Below are positions 7,715 through 14,612 of a DNA stretch of 64,000 bases, piece after piece. Source of the stretch: Parvibaculum sp039680535 (GTDB lineage Bacteria > Pseudomonadota > Alphaproteobacteria > Parvibaculales > Parvibaculaceae); NCBI RefSeq assembly GCF_039680535.1, contig NZ_JBDKSS010000014.1, positions 1 through 64,000 of the forward strand. Direction: 5' to 3'. A model generated the notes under the pieces. The model made no database searches. It had not been told where the DNA came from and was given only the letters and a program-made list of their open reading frames with translations. How positions within the stretch are numbered: the first letter of the stretch is position 1; each line of letters starts with the position of its first letter. The translations under genes and the position numbers were made by a program.

Positions 7715-7856
7715 TGTGTACCTCTGGTGAGACCGTGAAACGCTCGCACGGTCCCTCTGGTGAAACCGTAGGGGCATATTTCTTCGGCCCCTTGTCTCAC
7801 TACGAGGACCGTACGGTCTCATTACGAGGACCGTTCGGTCCCTCTGGTGAGACCGT
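7715..7856. repeat. Five 22-bp dyad repeats (iteron-like or operator array)
   Basis: Five copies of a 22-bp imperfect palindrome with the form ACGGTCTCA-N3/4-GAGG(G)ACCGT lie at 7715-7736, 7748-7769, 7791-7812, 7813-7834 and 7835-7856. The last three abut with no spacer, and copies alternate in orientation. Between copies two and three is a small hairpin, AGGGGC-N11-GCCCCT (7770-7792). The array covers the last codons of the winged-helix gene and the gap after it. Such arrays beside a DNA-binding protein gene are usually its binding sites, acting as a replication origin or an operator. Which of these applies is an inference. Confidence 0.85.
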
Positions 7857-8252
7857 CTTTTGTTTTTTCCAGCGCGTGAAATCCTTGGTCGCCAGCTCGC
7901 CGGTGACGTCATCGGCGAACTCAGTTAGGCGCCATTCGGTCGCGACTCGTACCTTCACGCTGAAGGCACCTTTACGCGTTTGAGCGATGAAGCCATGGTC
8001 TTGCAGTCGCTCGAATGCGCGGGCCGCAGTTGCCTTGCTGACGTTCAGCCGCTCTGCCATTTCCCTGATTGAGAAGCTGATGCGTCCGTTATTCGAGCCA
8101 GGCCCGCCATAGCGACGCGAAATCTCGATGTACGCGCATCGTGCGACGGGATCGAGATCCCGCCATGCGTCAGTGTCGAGAAACCACCGATGCAGTTGGA
8201 CGAACTTTCCGCCTTCACCGGAGCGACCTGTGGCGTTGTGGCGTCGAGCCAT
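7800..8252 (-). CDS. Winged-helix protein, likely replication initiator or regulator
   Basis: The 150-residue product has a winged-helix domain at about residues 15-110: FVQLHRWFLDTDAWRDL, then the helix-turn-helix SIREMAERLNVSKATAARAFERL (about 61-83) and a wing (GFIAQTRKGAFSVKVR). This is the arrangement of GntR/MarR-like and some phage replication-control proteins. The C-terminal tail from residue 131 (TVSPEGPNGPRNETV) is encoded by the dyad repeats themselves, so the protein gene and its probable binding sites overlap. It lies between the alpA-like gene and the capsid module, in the position of replication functions in satellites. It has no helicase or primase motifs. Confidence 0.75.
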   Translation of the reverse strand: MARRHNATGRSGEGGKFVQLHRWFLDTDAWRDLDPVARCAYIEISRRYGGPGSNNGRISFSIREMAERLNVSKATAARAFERLQDHGFIAQTRKGAFSVKVRVATEWRLTEFADDVTGELATKDFTRWKKQKTVSPEGPNGPRNETVRSS

Positions 8253-8267
8253 TGGCGATGCCTACCG

Positions 8268-8468
8268 TCACGCGCCGTCACGCTCCGCGATGCGGGCTTT
8301 CTGCCATGCAGAGATCTCCGATCCCAGCCACGCAATCGCTCGGCCGCCGTTTATCTTCACCGGGCGGGGAAATCGCGGCGGCGTCTCAGCCATCAGAACG
8401 TAGATCGTTGAGCGACCGAGACCGGTTGCCCGTTTGACGTCTTCGAGCCTCAGAAAAGTATCGACCAT
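8268..8468 (-). CDS. AlpA-family helix-turn-helix regulator
   Basis: The 66-residue product has the AlpA/excisionase-like pattern: FLRLEDVKRATGLGRSTIYVLM, then PPRFPRPVKINGGRAIAWLGSEISAWQ. Proteins of this type activate integrase or excision genes in P4-like elements and prophages. GGAG lies 8 bases before the ATG. A 6-bp-arm inverted repeat sits just upstream (8489-8508) and may be its operator. The gene sits between the unknown gene at 8553 and the winged-helix gene, within the left-running transcript. Confidence 0.88.
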   Translation of the reverse strand: MVDTFLRLEDVKRATGLGRSTIYVLMAETPPRFPRPVKINGGRAIAWLGSEISAWQKARIAERDGA

Positions 8469-8488
8469 CGTATCATCTCCATCGACGA

Positions 8489-8508
8489 TCCAGCCGGATA
8501 TAGCTGGA
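8489..8508. promoter_or_regulatory. Inverted repeat upstream of the alpA-like gene
   Basis: TCCAGC and GCTGGA are separated by 8 bases, 21 bp upstream of the alpA-like start codon. The position fits an operator for AlpA or another element regulator. No matching second copy was noticed in the window. Confidence 0.4.
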
Positions 8509-8552
8509 CGGTATGAAGATGCGAAAATGTTCTGATGCAGTCTGTTCCGATT

Positions 8553-9224
8553 TCAAACCTGAACAGTCAAGGTACCGCGCGGGAGTATCGCGAGGACGTC
8601 ATCGGGAAGACGAACCGAGACGCCGCGGGGGATGATCGGTTGACCGCGGTGCTTCGGCTTCGTCCTCTCTGCGAGCTCGCGAAAGTCCTCCGCAAAGCCC
8701 AGGAATTGCGGCAAATCTTCCGGGCAACAAGGAAAAGGAGCACCGTCCTCGCCGCCATCGTCGAAATAGATGTATGCGGCCCATAGCGCGGCGACCGGAC
8801 GATAGGTCTTAACGACGTCCTCGTTTATGTGCTTCGAATTGCTATTTTTCGCCCCGTAAATCGCGGTCCTGACGGCCTCTGTCGCTTTGCCGACAGGCGC
8901 TTTCGCTGAAGGGTCCAATATCACTTCCTTCATGGCATCGTAGACGATCCTGCCGGCGCCCATGCCACGCGGCGACCGCTTCGCCCACTCGCCGGCAATT
9001 TCGTCCGGGGACGCAGCCGCTCGGGCCAGCGACACAAGAGCGGTGATAGGACCGCGCGACATAGTAGACGGGAGCCGCGACAAAACATCTTCGACGGCTA
9101 ACGTTGAAAAGTACCTTTTCCGCCATTCGCCGTCGGTCGGCCATAGCATCCATGCACCGACGATTCCGAGGTTCTTTTCCGACGCCAGGTTGCTCGCGTC
9201 GAGCGGCAAGATCGGTGCGGTCAT
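8553..9224 (-). CDS. Unknown protein coupled to the integrase gene
   Basis: The start is the ATG at 9224, which overlaps the integrase stop (ATGA, 9221-9224), giving 223 residues. A longer in-frame reading upstream lies inside the integrase gene and is not used. The product begins MTAPILPLDASNLASEKNLG and contains GAWMLWPTDGEWRKRYF, a helical middle and a Pro-rich end with PIIPRGVSVRLP. I recognise no domain or catalytic motif. Its position directly after an integrase suggests a role in element maintenance or excision, but this rests on context alone. Confidence 0.7.
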   Translation of the reverse strand: MTAPILPLDASNLASEKNLGIVGAWMLWPTDGEWRKRYFSTLAVEDVLSRLPSTMSRGPITALVSLARAAASPDEIAGEWAKRSPRGMGAGRIVYDAMKEVILDPSAKAPVGKATEAVRTAIYGAKNSNSKHINEDVVKTYRPVAALWAAYIYFDDGGEDGAPFPCCPEDLPQFLGFAEDFRELAERTKPKHRGQPIIPRGVSVRLPDDVLAILPRGTLTVQV

Positions 9225-10504
9225 GATGCCTCCGCCGCGTTGATCGGAACCACGTTCCCCGACTTGTTGCGTGACGGCGAGCAACAATACGCTGCCCAGG
9301 CTTCCATGAGACGACGGCGCTTTTCGAAGAGATCGCCGCGCCGGTATGCCGCCTCCACCTTGTCGCCGACAACGTGCGCCAGCGCCGCCTCGCAAACCTC
9401 GTTCGCAAAGCCTGTCTGCTCGGCCGCCCAATCCCTAAAAGAGCTTCTGAACCCGTGGACGGTACTGTCGGTGCGTCCGAGGCTGGCCAACACCTTCGTC
9501 ATCGCCATGTTCGACAACGGACGCCCCTCCTTCGCGCCCGGAAAGAGATGATCGCCGTCACGCTGAATTCCTTCGATGATGGCTATAGCGCGCGCACACA
9601 GTGGAACGCGGTGTTCCCGCCCGGCCTTCATACGAGCGCCCGGGATCGTCCAGACTTTCGCGCCGAAATCGATCTCGCCAACCTTCGCACCGATCACCTC
9701 ACCCGTGCGGGCGGCGGTCAGGATCGTGAACTCGAGCGCCCTCCGACTCACGCCGGCGTGATTCGCGAGATCGAGCATGAAGCCGGGGATCTCCGCATAG
9801 GGCAGCGCCGGATGGTGGCGCACGCGGGCGACTTTCGAACGGGCCGGTAAGAGCTTGTCGAGATGGCCGCGCCATCGGGCGGGGTTCTCGCCCCGTCGGT
9901 GACCGCGCGCGGTGGCCCAGTCGAGAACCGCTTCGACCCGCCCGCGGACGCGGCCCGCAGTCTCCGGCTTTTGTCGCCAGATAACCTCCAGCGCCTTCAG
10001 AACATCGCCGACCGCCACTTCTCCAACATCGAGGTCGCCGAAGATCGGAAAGGCGTAGTGCTCAAGCGTCGCCGTCCACTGGCTTGCATGTTTTGCGTTC
10101 CGCCATCCCGCTTGGTGCGCTTCGATGTAGGCTTTAGCGGCTTGCCGGAATGTCATCGACCGGGCGGCCTCGGCGCTTGCAGCGCGTCTGAGGCGGTTGC
10201 GCTGCTCGATCGGGTCCAAGCCCTCGTGAAGCGCTCGACGGCACTCCAGAGCCTTCTCTCGCGCTTCTGCGAGGCTCACAGTACCGACCGGGCCGAGGCC
10301 CATCTCTCGCGCCTTGCCGTCGCGGGTGAAGCGAAAGAGCCAAGACCGCGTGCCCGTGGGGCTCACCTGCAAGTATAGTCCGCCGCCATCGGCAAACCTG
10401 CCTGGCCTTGTCAGCGACTTGACCTGCAATGCTGTCAATTTGTTGAGAGTGCGCAGCGTCCGATTCCTTCCGCCATACTCACTGACCCACAAGCCGACCC
10501 CCAA
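9221..10504 (-). CDS. P4-type tyrosine integrase
   Basis: The 427-residue product has the N-terminal DUF4102-like arm-binding domain (LTALQVKSLTRPGRFADGGG, about 22-41, and GTRSWLFRFTRDGK), a central core-binding domain, and a catalytic domain with Arg266 (TAARTGEV), His350-Arg353 (HGFRSSFRD), His377 and the nucleophile Tyr387 (AAYRRG). All catalytic residues are present. It should catalyse integration into and excision from the tRNA-Ser 3' end. It lies 119 bp inside attR. The upstream limit is a TTG at 10504. There is no in-frame ATG near the N terminus, so the real start may be a later TTG or CTG within the first 25 codons. The stop overlaps the next gene. Confidence 0.95.
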   Translation of the reverse strand: MGVGLWVSEYGGRNRTLRTLNKLTALQVKSLTRPGRFADGGGLYLQVSPTGTRSWLFRFTRDGKAREMGLGPVGTVSLAEAREKALECRRALHEGLDPIEQRNRLRRAASAEAARSMTFRQAAKAYIEAHQAGWRNAKHASQWTATLEHYAFPIFGDLDVGEVAVGDVLKALEVIWRQKPETAGRVRGRVEAVLDWATARGHRRGENPARWRGHLDKLLPARSKVARVRHHPALPYAEIPGFMLDLANHAGVSRRALEFTILTAARTGEVIGAKVGEIDFGAKVWTIPGARMKAGREHRVPLCARAIAIIEGIQRDGDHLFPGAKEGRPLSNMAMTKVLASLGRTDSTVHGFRSSFRDWAAEQTGFANEVCEAALAHVVGDKVEAAYRRGDLFEKRRRLMEAWAAYCCSPSRNKSGNVVPINAAEAS

Positions 10505-10623
10505 ATCAGAGCCGGAAAGTAGCGGAAGTCAGAAGACAGCGGCGGATAGTGAAAGTCCAGAAAAACCTTGTGCCCCAGTGCTTTTGTGGACGTTAGCAAA
10601 CATTGGTGGACTGACAAAAAACG

Positions 10624-10639
10624 CCCACCCCTTCCGCCA
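10624..10639 (+). repeat. attR core, copy of the tRNA-Ser 3' end
   Basis: This 16-mer is identical to 112-127. It follows the integrase gene's upstream region and ends the mobile element. The bases outside the core differ from those at attL, so the core is exactly 16 bp. Confidence 0.9.
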
Positions 10640-10672
10640 CTAAATGTGCAGAACGCGCTTCGCCCCATTTTA

Positions 10673-11440
10673 TTAGTCGCTGGCTTCGATTTGATAAGCC
10701 CTGAGCGTGGAATAATGCGATTTGCCGCTTAGCCTGTGTAAGGCGGTCACGTTTGGGAGTGATCCGGCAAGGTCTTCGGCCATTTCCGGCGGCGCCCAGT
10801 TGTCCTTCTGCCCGTGCCACAAGGCGACTGGATGGCGAATTTCCTTCAAGACCCGAGACCAGTCGGACACATATCCGGAAATTTCACGACGGTAATTGCT
10901 TGTATCCGCAGCCAGGCAATCGTTGAGGATGCATGCCATTGTTTGGCGAAATCCCGGCTCGTCGCGCAAGCCCCGATCCTCGCCTTGCGCCGACGCAAAA
11001 AGCGCATTGCAAAGAAGCGTCGGAGCAATCTGCGACGCAAGTGCCTGAGCGCCCGTTAGCGCGGCAAAGAGCTTCGGATGTTCCGCCGCCAAACCAAAGA
11101 CTGCTTTGCCAGCCATCCTGTTCAGGTAATCTTTGCCTGATAGTGGTGCGGCGGCCGATACAAGATCGATAGTCATCGATATCTCGGGCAACCGGCTCGC
11201 CACTTCGAGCGCAACATAAGCGCCGAGCGAAAAGCCGACCACCTTTATTGATCTGTCCGGGTATCGCGCGCGTATATCGGAAGCCAGCCGGTCGAAATGA
11301 TCGGAAAGGCTAACGCCTCGGTTCAATGCTCGCCGATCGGGAGCATACCATCGATCCTTTGCAGTCCCGTCAAACAGCTGCAATTCGCGCGGCGAGCCAG
11401 GAAGCCCATGGAAATAGACTATGTTTTCGCGTTCGGACAT
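10673..11440 (-). CDS. Alpha/beta-fold hydrolase
   Basis: The 255-residue product has the alpha/beta hydrolase pattern: an oxyanion motif near HGLPGSP (11-17), the nucleophile elbow GFSLG with Ser71, a likely acid Asp213 (HGQKDNW) and a likely base His242 (GKSHYST). The substrate cannot be told from the sequence. There is no signal peptide, so it is cytosolic. It is the first chromosomal gene after attR and points towards the element. The gap to the next gene on the same strand is 65 bp, so it could be in one transcript with the SRPBCC gene, or separate. Confidence 0.85.
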   Translation of the reverse strand: MSERENIVYFHGLPGSPRELQLFDGTAKDRWYAPDRRALNRGVSLSDHFDRLASDIRARYPDRSIKVVGFSLGAYVALEVASRLPEISMTIDLVSAAAPLSGKDYLNRMAGKAVFGLAAEHPKLFAALTGAQALASQIAPTLLCNALFASAQGEDRGLRDEPGFRQTMACILNDCLAADTSNYRREISGYVSDWSRVLKEIRHPVALWHGQKDNWAPPEMAEDLAGSLPNVTALHRLSGKSHYSTLRAYQIEASD

Positions 11441-11505
11441 CAGTAAGCCGTATCACGGAAACGGTGATTGGTCGCCACTCATGACATTCCACTGTCGCCG
11501 ATCGC

Positions 11506-12432
11506 TCAGCCTTTGAGCGACTGCCCCAAGCGATCCATAAGCCCGGCTGTGCCCTCTTCGCGCGCGCCCGCGTCGTCATAGCCGTCGAGGAAAGCGCCCT
11601 GCTCCGTGATCTTCAGCGTGGTGCGGCTGTCATTGACGCGCTTGAACTGAACGGTTGCGAGCGACACTGAAATCTTCTTGTCGTCGAGATGCATTTCGTA
11701 GGTGTAGACGATGCGCTCCATCGGAATGATGTCGAGGTAGATCGCATCGAAGGTCGAGACCACGCCGCCTTGCCAGCGGCCGCTCGCCCGCTCGGTGCCA
11801 CCGACGCGAAAATCCATGTGCCGTTCGAGAGATTCCCACTGGCTCGCATCGCCGCCGAACCACTGGGTCTTGCCGGCGTCGGTCGAGAATGCCTCGAAGA
11901 CGCGGTGGATCGGCGCGTCATAGGTACGTTCCAGATGAAACATGGAATGCACGACGGAGCGCGCCGGTTCAACCTTTCCGTCCATTCGTGCGATTTCCGC
12001 GTCGAGCCGATCGAGCGTCTGCTCCCAGCCGACGGGGGCGCCTTCGATCATCGGCGCGGCATTCGGATCGAGCACCGTGTAGCTCTGCACCACTTCCACG
12101 CGTGTGCCGCCAATGGCCTCGGCAAAAGTCACTTCCGTTCGTGCGCGGAAGAAGCGATGGCCACTCGGGTCTTCGGCATGAAGCTCCAGCACGAGCCGGT
12201 CGACCGGCGAGATTTCCGTGAAGGTTCCGCGCGTCCAGTAATCCGTCCCGTCCGGTCCGCGCATGCAGACTTCGAACGGGCCGCCGACATGCATCTGAAC
12301 TCTTGCATGCGGGATGGTGAAGCCTGACGGTGCGAACCAGCGCTTCACATGATCGGTGGAACTCCACGCCTTGAATACCGTTTCGCGCAAGGCGGGAAAG
12401 GTGCGTGCGATCCGAACGGGTGACGGGCTCAT
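11506..12432 (-). CDS. Tandem SRPBCC (AHSA1-type) double-domain protein
   Basis: The start is the ATG at 12432, overlapping the ArsR stop (ATGA) and preceded by GGAGAGG, giving 308 residues. Two AHSA1/START-like domains are fused. The first (about 5-155) has TVFKAWSSTDHVKRWFAP, MHVGGPFEV, a beta-sheet and a C-terminal helix (GWEQTLDRLDAEI). The second (about 165-305) repeats the plan with YDAPIHRVFEAFS, FRVGGTERASG and a closing helix. Such proteins bind small hydrophobic ligands in a deep cavity, and are often paired with an ArsR-family gene as here. The usual form is a single domain, so the fusion is notable. Ligand and role are unknown. Confidence 0.88.
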   Translation of the reverse strand: MSPSPVRIARTFPALRETVFKAWSSTDHVKRWFAPSGFTIPHARVQMHVGGPFEVCMRGPDGTDYWTRGTFTEISPVDRLVLELHAEDPSGHRFFRARTEVTFAEAIGGTRVEVVQSYTVLDPNAAPMIEGAPVGWEQTLDRLDAEIARMDGKVEPARSVVHSMFHLERTYDAPIHRVFEAFSTDAGKTQWFGGDASQWESLERHMDFRVGGTERASGRWQGGVVSTFDAIYLDIIPMERIVYTYEMHLDDKKISVSLATVQFKRVNDSRTTLKITEQGAFLDGYDDAGAREEGTAGLMDRLGQSLKG

Positions 12433-12773
12433 TTTTCCTCTCCTTCGGTCTTCAATGTTTCGAGATACCGGCCCAGCCGGTCGAGGCGATGCCCCCACTC
12501 GATCCGTCGTTGATTGATCCATTGCTCCGCCGCGCTGAGCGCTTCCGGATTGATCTCACAGGTGCGGACGCGACCGGCCTTCCGCGACTGCACGAGGCCC
12601 GACGCTTCGAGCACCGCGAGGTGCTGCATGACCGCGGGCAGCGACATGTCCAGCGGGCGCGCGAGTTCGCTGACCGAGACTGGACCGCGCGCCATGCGCT
12701 CGACCATCGCCCTCCGCGTCGGGTCTGCGAGCGCCTGGAACGCCTTATCGAGTTGGGCCTGTTGGTTAAGCAT
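12429..12773 (-). CDS. ArsR-family transcriptional repressor
   Basis: The 114-residue product is a typical ArsR/SmtB winged helix: DKAFQALADPTRRAMVERM (about 9-27), SVSELARPLDMSLPAVMQHLAVLEASGLV (helix-turn-helix, about 33-61) and a wing with RKAGRVRTCEI. It lacks the cysteine clusters of metal sensors, as do the ArsR proteins that pair with AHSA1 partners. The upstream region has a good sigma-70-like promoter with two operator-like dyads, one over the start codon, so autorepression is likely. No Shine-Dalgarno is present and the predicted transcription start falls on or next to the ATG, suggesting a leaderless mRNA. Confidence 0.92.
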   Translation of the reverse strand: MLNQQAQLDKAFQALADPTRRAMVERMARGPVSVSELARPLDMSLPAVMQHLAVLEASGLVQSRKAGRVRTCEINPEALSAAEQWINQRRIEWGHRLDRLGRYLETLKTEGEEK

Positions 12774-12815
12774 ATGCTTTAGTATCGCGACGGCGATAGT
12801 TAAGCAAGCGCTTTA
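12767..12815 (-). promoter_or_regulatory. ArsR promoter with two operator dyads
   Basis: On the minus strand there is a -35 TTGCTT (12807-12802), a 17-bp spacer and a -10 TACTAA (12784-12779). Two 15-bp sites, TAAGCATATGCTTTA at 12767-12781 and TAAGCAAGCGCTTTA at 12801-12815, share the form TAAGCA-N3-GCTTTA. They lie 34 bp apart, covering the -35 and the zone from the -10 to the start codon. This is the layout expected for a dimeric repressor blocking its own promoter. Confidence 0.75.
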
Positions 12816-12840
12816 TTATTAAAATGGGAGTTTGGGAGCC

Positions 12841-13260
12841 CTACGCCGCCCCGACCTTGAAGGTCGCGCTGGCGCGGGCGACGATCTCGCCCTGCTCGTT
12901 GCGCAATTCGGCCTCGGCAAAGGCAATCGATTTGCCGCGATGGCGCACCCAGCCTTCGCCTATCAGCGTGCCCTTGTCGGCGCGTCCGATGAAGCTGGTC
13001 TTGAGTTCAAGCGTGACCTGAGGCGTTCCCGGCTCGCGGTGGGTGAGCCGCACGGCATGGCCGCAAAGGCCGTCGAGCATCGCGGCGAGGAAGCCGCCAT
13101 AGATGCGCCCGCCCCGGTTGAGGAAATTGTCGCCCGCATAATACGAGGCGCGGATATAGCCGCGCTCGGGATCCATCGCCAGCACCTTCTTGCCGAGCGA
13201 AACGGCAGCCGGTGACTCCCAATCGGGATCGAGCGCCTTTTCGGGGGAATAATCGGTCAC
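12841..13260 (-). CDS. PaaI-type hotdog thioesterase
   Basis: The start is the GTG at 13260, with GAGGG about 10 bases upstream, giving 139 residues (VTDYSPEKALDPDWES...). The hotdog fold is seen in NRGGRIYGGFLAAMLDGLCGH, split across the central helix, where the Asp in AMLDG is the usual catalytic acid, and in TLELKTSFIGRA and the closing strand EIVARASATFKVG. Enzymes of this family hydrolyse aryl- or acyl-CoA esters. It fits the CoA-ester theme of the window. Its end is 68 bp from the ArsR start, and it is likely transcribed separately. Confidence 0.88.
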   Translation of the reverse strand: MTDYSPEKALDPDWESPAAVSLGKKVLAMDPERGYIRASYYAGDNFLNRGGRIYGGFLAAMLDGLCGHAVRLTHREPGTPQVTLELKTSFIGRADKGTLIGEGWVRHRGKSIAFAEAELRNEQGEIVARASATFKVGAA

Positions 13261-13291
13261 TTCGTCCGCCCTCTGATGACTATGGCCGCGC

Positions 13292-13678
13292 CTACTTGAA
13301 GGGCGGCACGAAGGTCTTCTTGAACTGCACCTTGCAGGCCGCAAATTCTTCCGACATGAAGTCCGCGCCCTTGCCCTGACAGGCATGGTTTGCCCGCGAG
13401 TCCGCCACGCGCAAATTGGTGCATTGCTTCATGTCAGGGTCGGCGAGAAGAATGCACACCATCGGAATGTAGCGTTCTTCGCAAGGCAGCTCGCGGATAT
13501 ATTTCTGCTGCTCCGGCGAGCGCTTGTCCCACCATGTCTGGGTGAAACCGGGGGCCATGGGGCGCTGCTTGCTCTCCATGCAATCGGGCGCCTTGTCGGC
13601 ATGAGCCTGTTGCGGCAGCGCGGTCCATGCGACCAGCGCCAGCGCCACGACGAAAAAACCCTGGACGAATGCCCTCAC
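13292..13678 (-). CDS. Secreted cysteine-containing protein of unknown function
   Basis: The 128-residue product begins with a GTG start and a clear signal peptide (FVQGFFVVALALVAWTALPQQAHA, cleaved after AHA in two words of the motif), so it is exported. The mature part has six cysteines (in DCMES, PCEERY, MVCILL, KQCTNL, HACQG and AACKV), suggesting disulfides. No known domain is recognised. It lies 31 bp before the thioesterase gene on the same strand and may share its transcript. A GGGGAGGG site precedes the start. Confidence 0.75.
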   Translation of the reverse strand: MRAFVQGFFVVALALVAWTALPQQAHADKAPDCMESKQRPMAPGFTQTWWDKRSPEQQKYIRELPCEERYIPMVCILLADPDMKQCTNLRVADSRANHACQGKGADFMSEEFAACKVQFKKTFVPPFK

Positions 13679-13748
13679 GTCACCACCCTCCCCGAAATAG
13701 TAACTCCCCCTTACGACATTAGCCGCATTGTCCCGGAAGACAAAGCGG

Positions 13749-13774
13749 AACCGGCCCCGCGATGGGGGCCGGTT
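13749..13774 (-). terminator. Terminator-like hairpin after the GST gene
   Basis: The stem AACCGGCCCC / GGGGCCGGTT (10 bp) has a 6-base loop. It lies 25 bp past the glutathione transferase stop on the minus strand. The T-run after it is poor, so it may be Rho-assisted. Confidence 0.6.
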
Positions 13775-13798
13775 TGTCTTGTCGTCGGTGCGGCTGGA

Positions 13799-14416
13799 TC
13801 AGGCAGACGCCGCCGCGCTGGGGCGCGCCTTCATGCGCTCGAACCATGCGAGCACATTCTTGTTCGCCGGGTTGAGCGGCTGGCCCACGGCCGTGCCGAA
13901 TTCGAGGAAGCCGAAGAGCAAGATGTCGGCGAGCGTCAGGCGCTTGCCGGCGATGAACTCCTGGCCCGCCAGCAGACCGTCGAGCCAGTTCAGCCCATCC
14001 TGAGCGATGGCCTTGAGGCCGGCTGCCGCTTCGGGAAGGCAGCGCATGCGCTCCTTGAAGAGGCCTAGGCCTTCGGAATAGCGGAAGCCCATGGTCAGCG
14101 GCTCGCAGATCTTCAGATCGACGCGGCGCGTCCACATGCGGGTCTCGGCGCGCTCCTCGGGGGTCGAGCCGACCAGCGGGTTGGCCGGGAACTTCTCGTC
14201 GAGATATTCGCAGATGGCCGTGATCTCGGCGAGGATGAGGCCGTTGTCGAGTTCGAGCGCCGGAAGCTGGCCCGACGGGTTCTTCGACAGATAGGGCTCG
14301 CGGCGATTGTCGCCCTTCATGAGGTCGATCTCCTCGAAGGGAATCTCGATGCCCTTTTCCTTCATGAACATGCGGACCACGCGCGGGTTCGGGCCGATTG
14401 AATTGTAGAGTTTCAT
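13799..14416 (-). CDS. Glutathione S-transferase family protein
   Basis: The start is the ATG at 14416 with GGGAGG six bases upstream, giving 205 residues. The N-terminal thioredoxin-like domain (MKLYNSIGPNPRVVRMFM, then NPSGQLPALELDNG and the cis-proline loop, and AEITAICEYLDEKFP with the glutathione gamma-Glu binding region) is followed by an all-helical C-terminal domain with the LTLADILLFGFLEF N-capping motif. It probably conjugates or reduces with glutathione; the substrate is unknown. It diverges from the MFS gene at 14613. Confidence 0.9.
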   Translation of the reverse strand: MKLYNSIGPNPRVVRMFMKEKGIEIPFEEIDLMKGDNRREPYLSKNPSGQLPALELDNGLILAEITAICEYLDEKFPANPLVGSTPEERAETRMWTRRVDLKICEPLTMGFRYSEGLGLFKERMRCLPEAAAGLKAIAQDGLNWLDGLLAGQEFIAGKRLTLADILLFGFLEFGTAVGQPLNPANKNVLAWFERMKARPSAAASA

Positions 14417-14612
14417 GGTGTCCTCCCTGTCTGATGTCGGTCTTGATGCCGATCCTGAATCCTTAGCTGATCGTCTCTGCACATGCCAGCATCCAGCGCG
14501 TCAATGCCGGACTGAAACGGGAATTGGCACTTGCGCCGATGAACGGCTCCCCCGAAACTCGGCGGCCTTTTGGGGCGAGAGGGAACCGCGAAGAGTTCCG
14601 CCGGGAGTGAGA

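Larger units (their letters stand above)
112..10639. mobile_element. 10.5-kb integrated phage-like element in tRNA-Ser
   Basis: The limits are set by the 16-bp direct repeats at 112-127 and 10624-10639. Inside, nine genes run leftwards: integrase, unknown, alpA-like, winged-helix protein, two small genes, prohead protease, major capsid protein and a small coiled-coil gene, followed by a tape measure gene as the tenth. A HIRAN-domain gene, an acidic-protein gene and a ribbon-helix-helix gene lie at the left end. I find no terminase, portal, connectors, tail tube, holin/lysin or CI-type repressor. The integrase/AlpA/replication-like head of the module resembles phage satellites such as P4 or PICI elements. 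The capsid and tape measure genes are unusual for such a compact element. It could also be a reduced prophage, but all reading frames look intact and many overlap as in working operons. Confidence 0.88.

Noticed and set aside
7715..7856. Possible CRISPR array
   Set aside because: The repeats are palindromic, partly contiguous without spacers, alternate in orientation and lie in a coding region. No cas genes are near.
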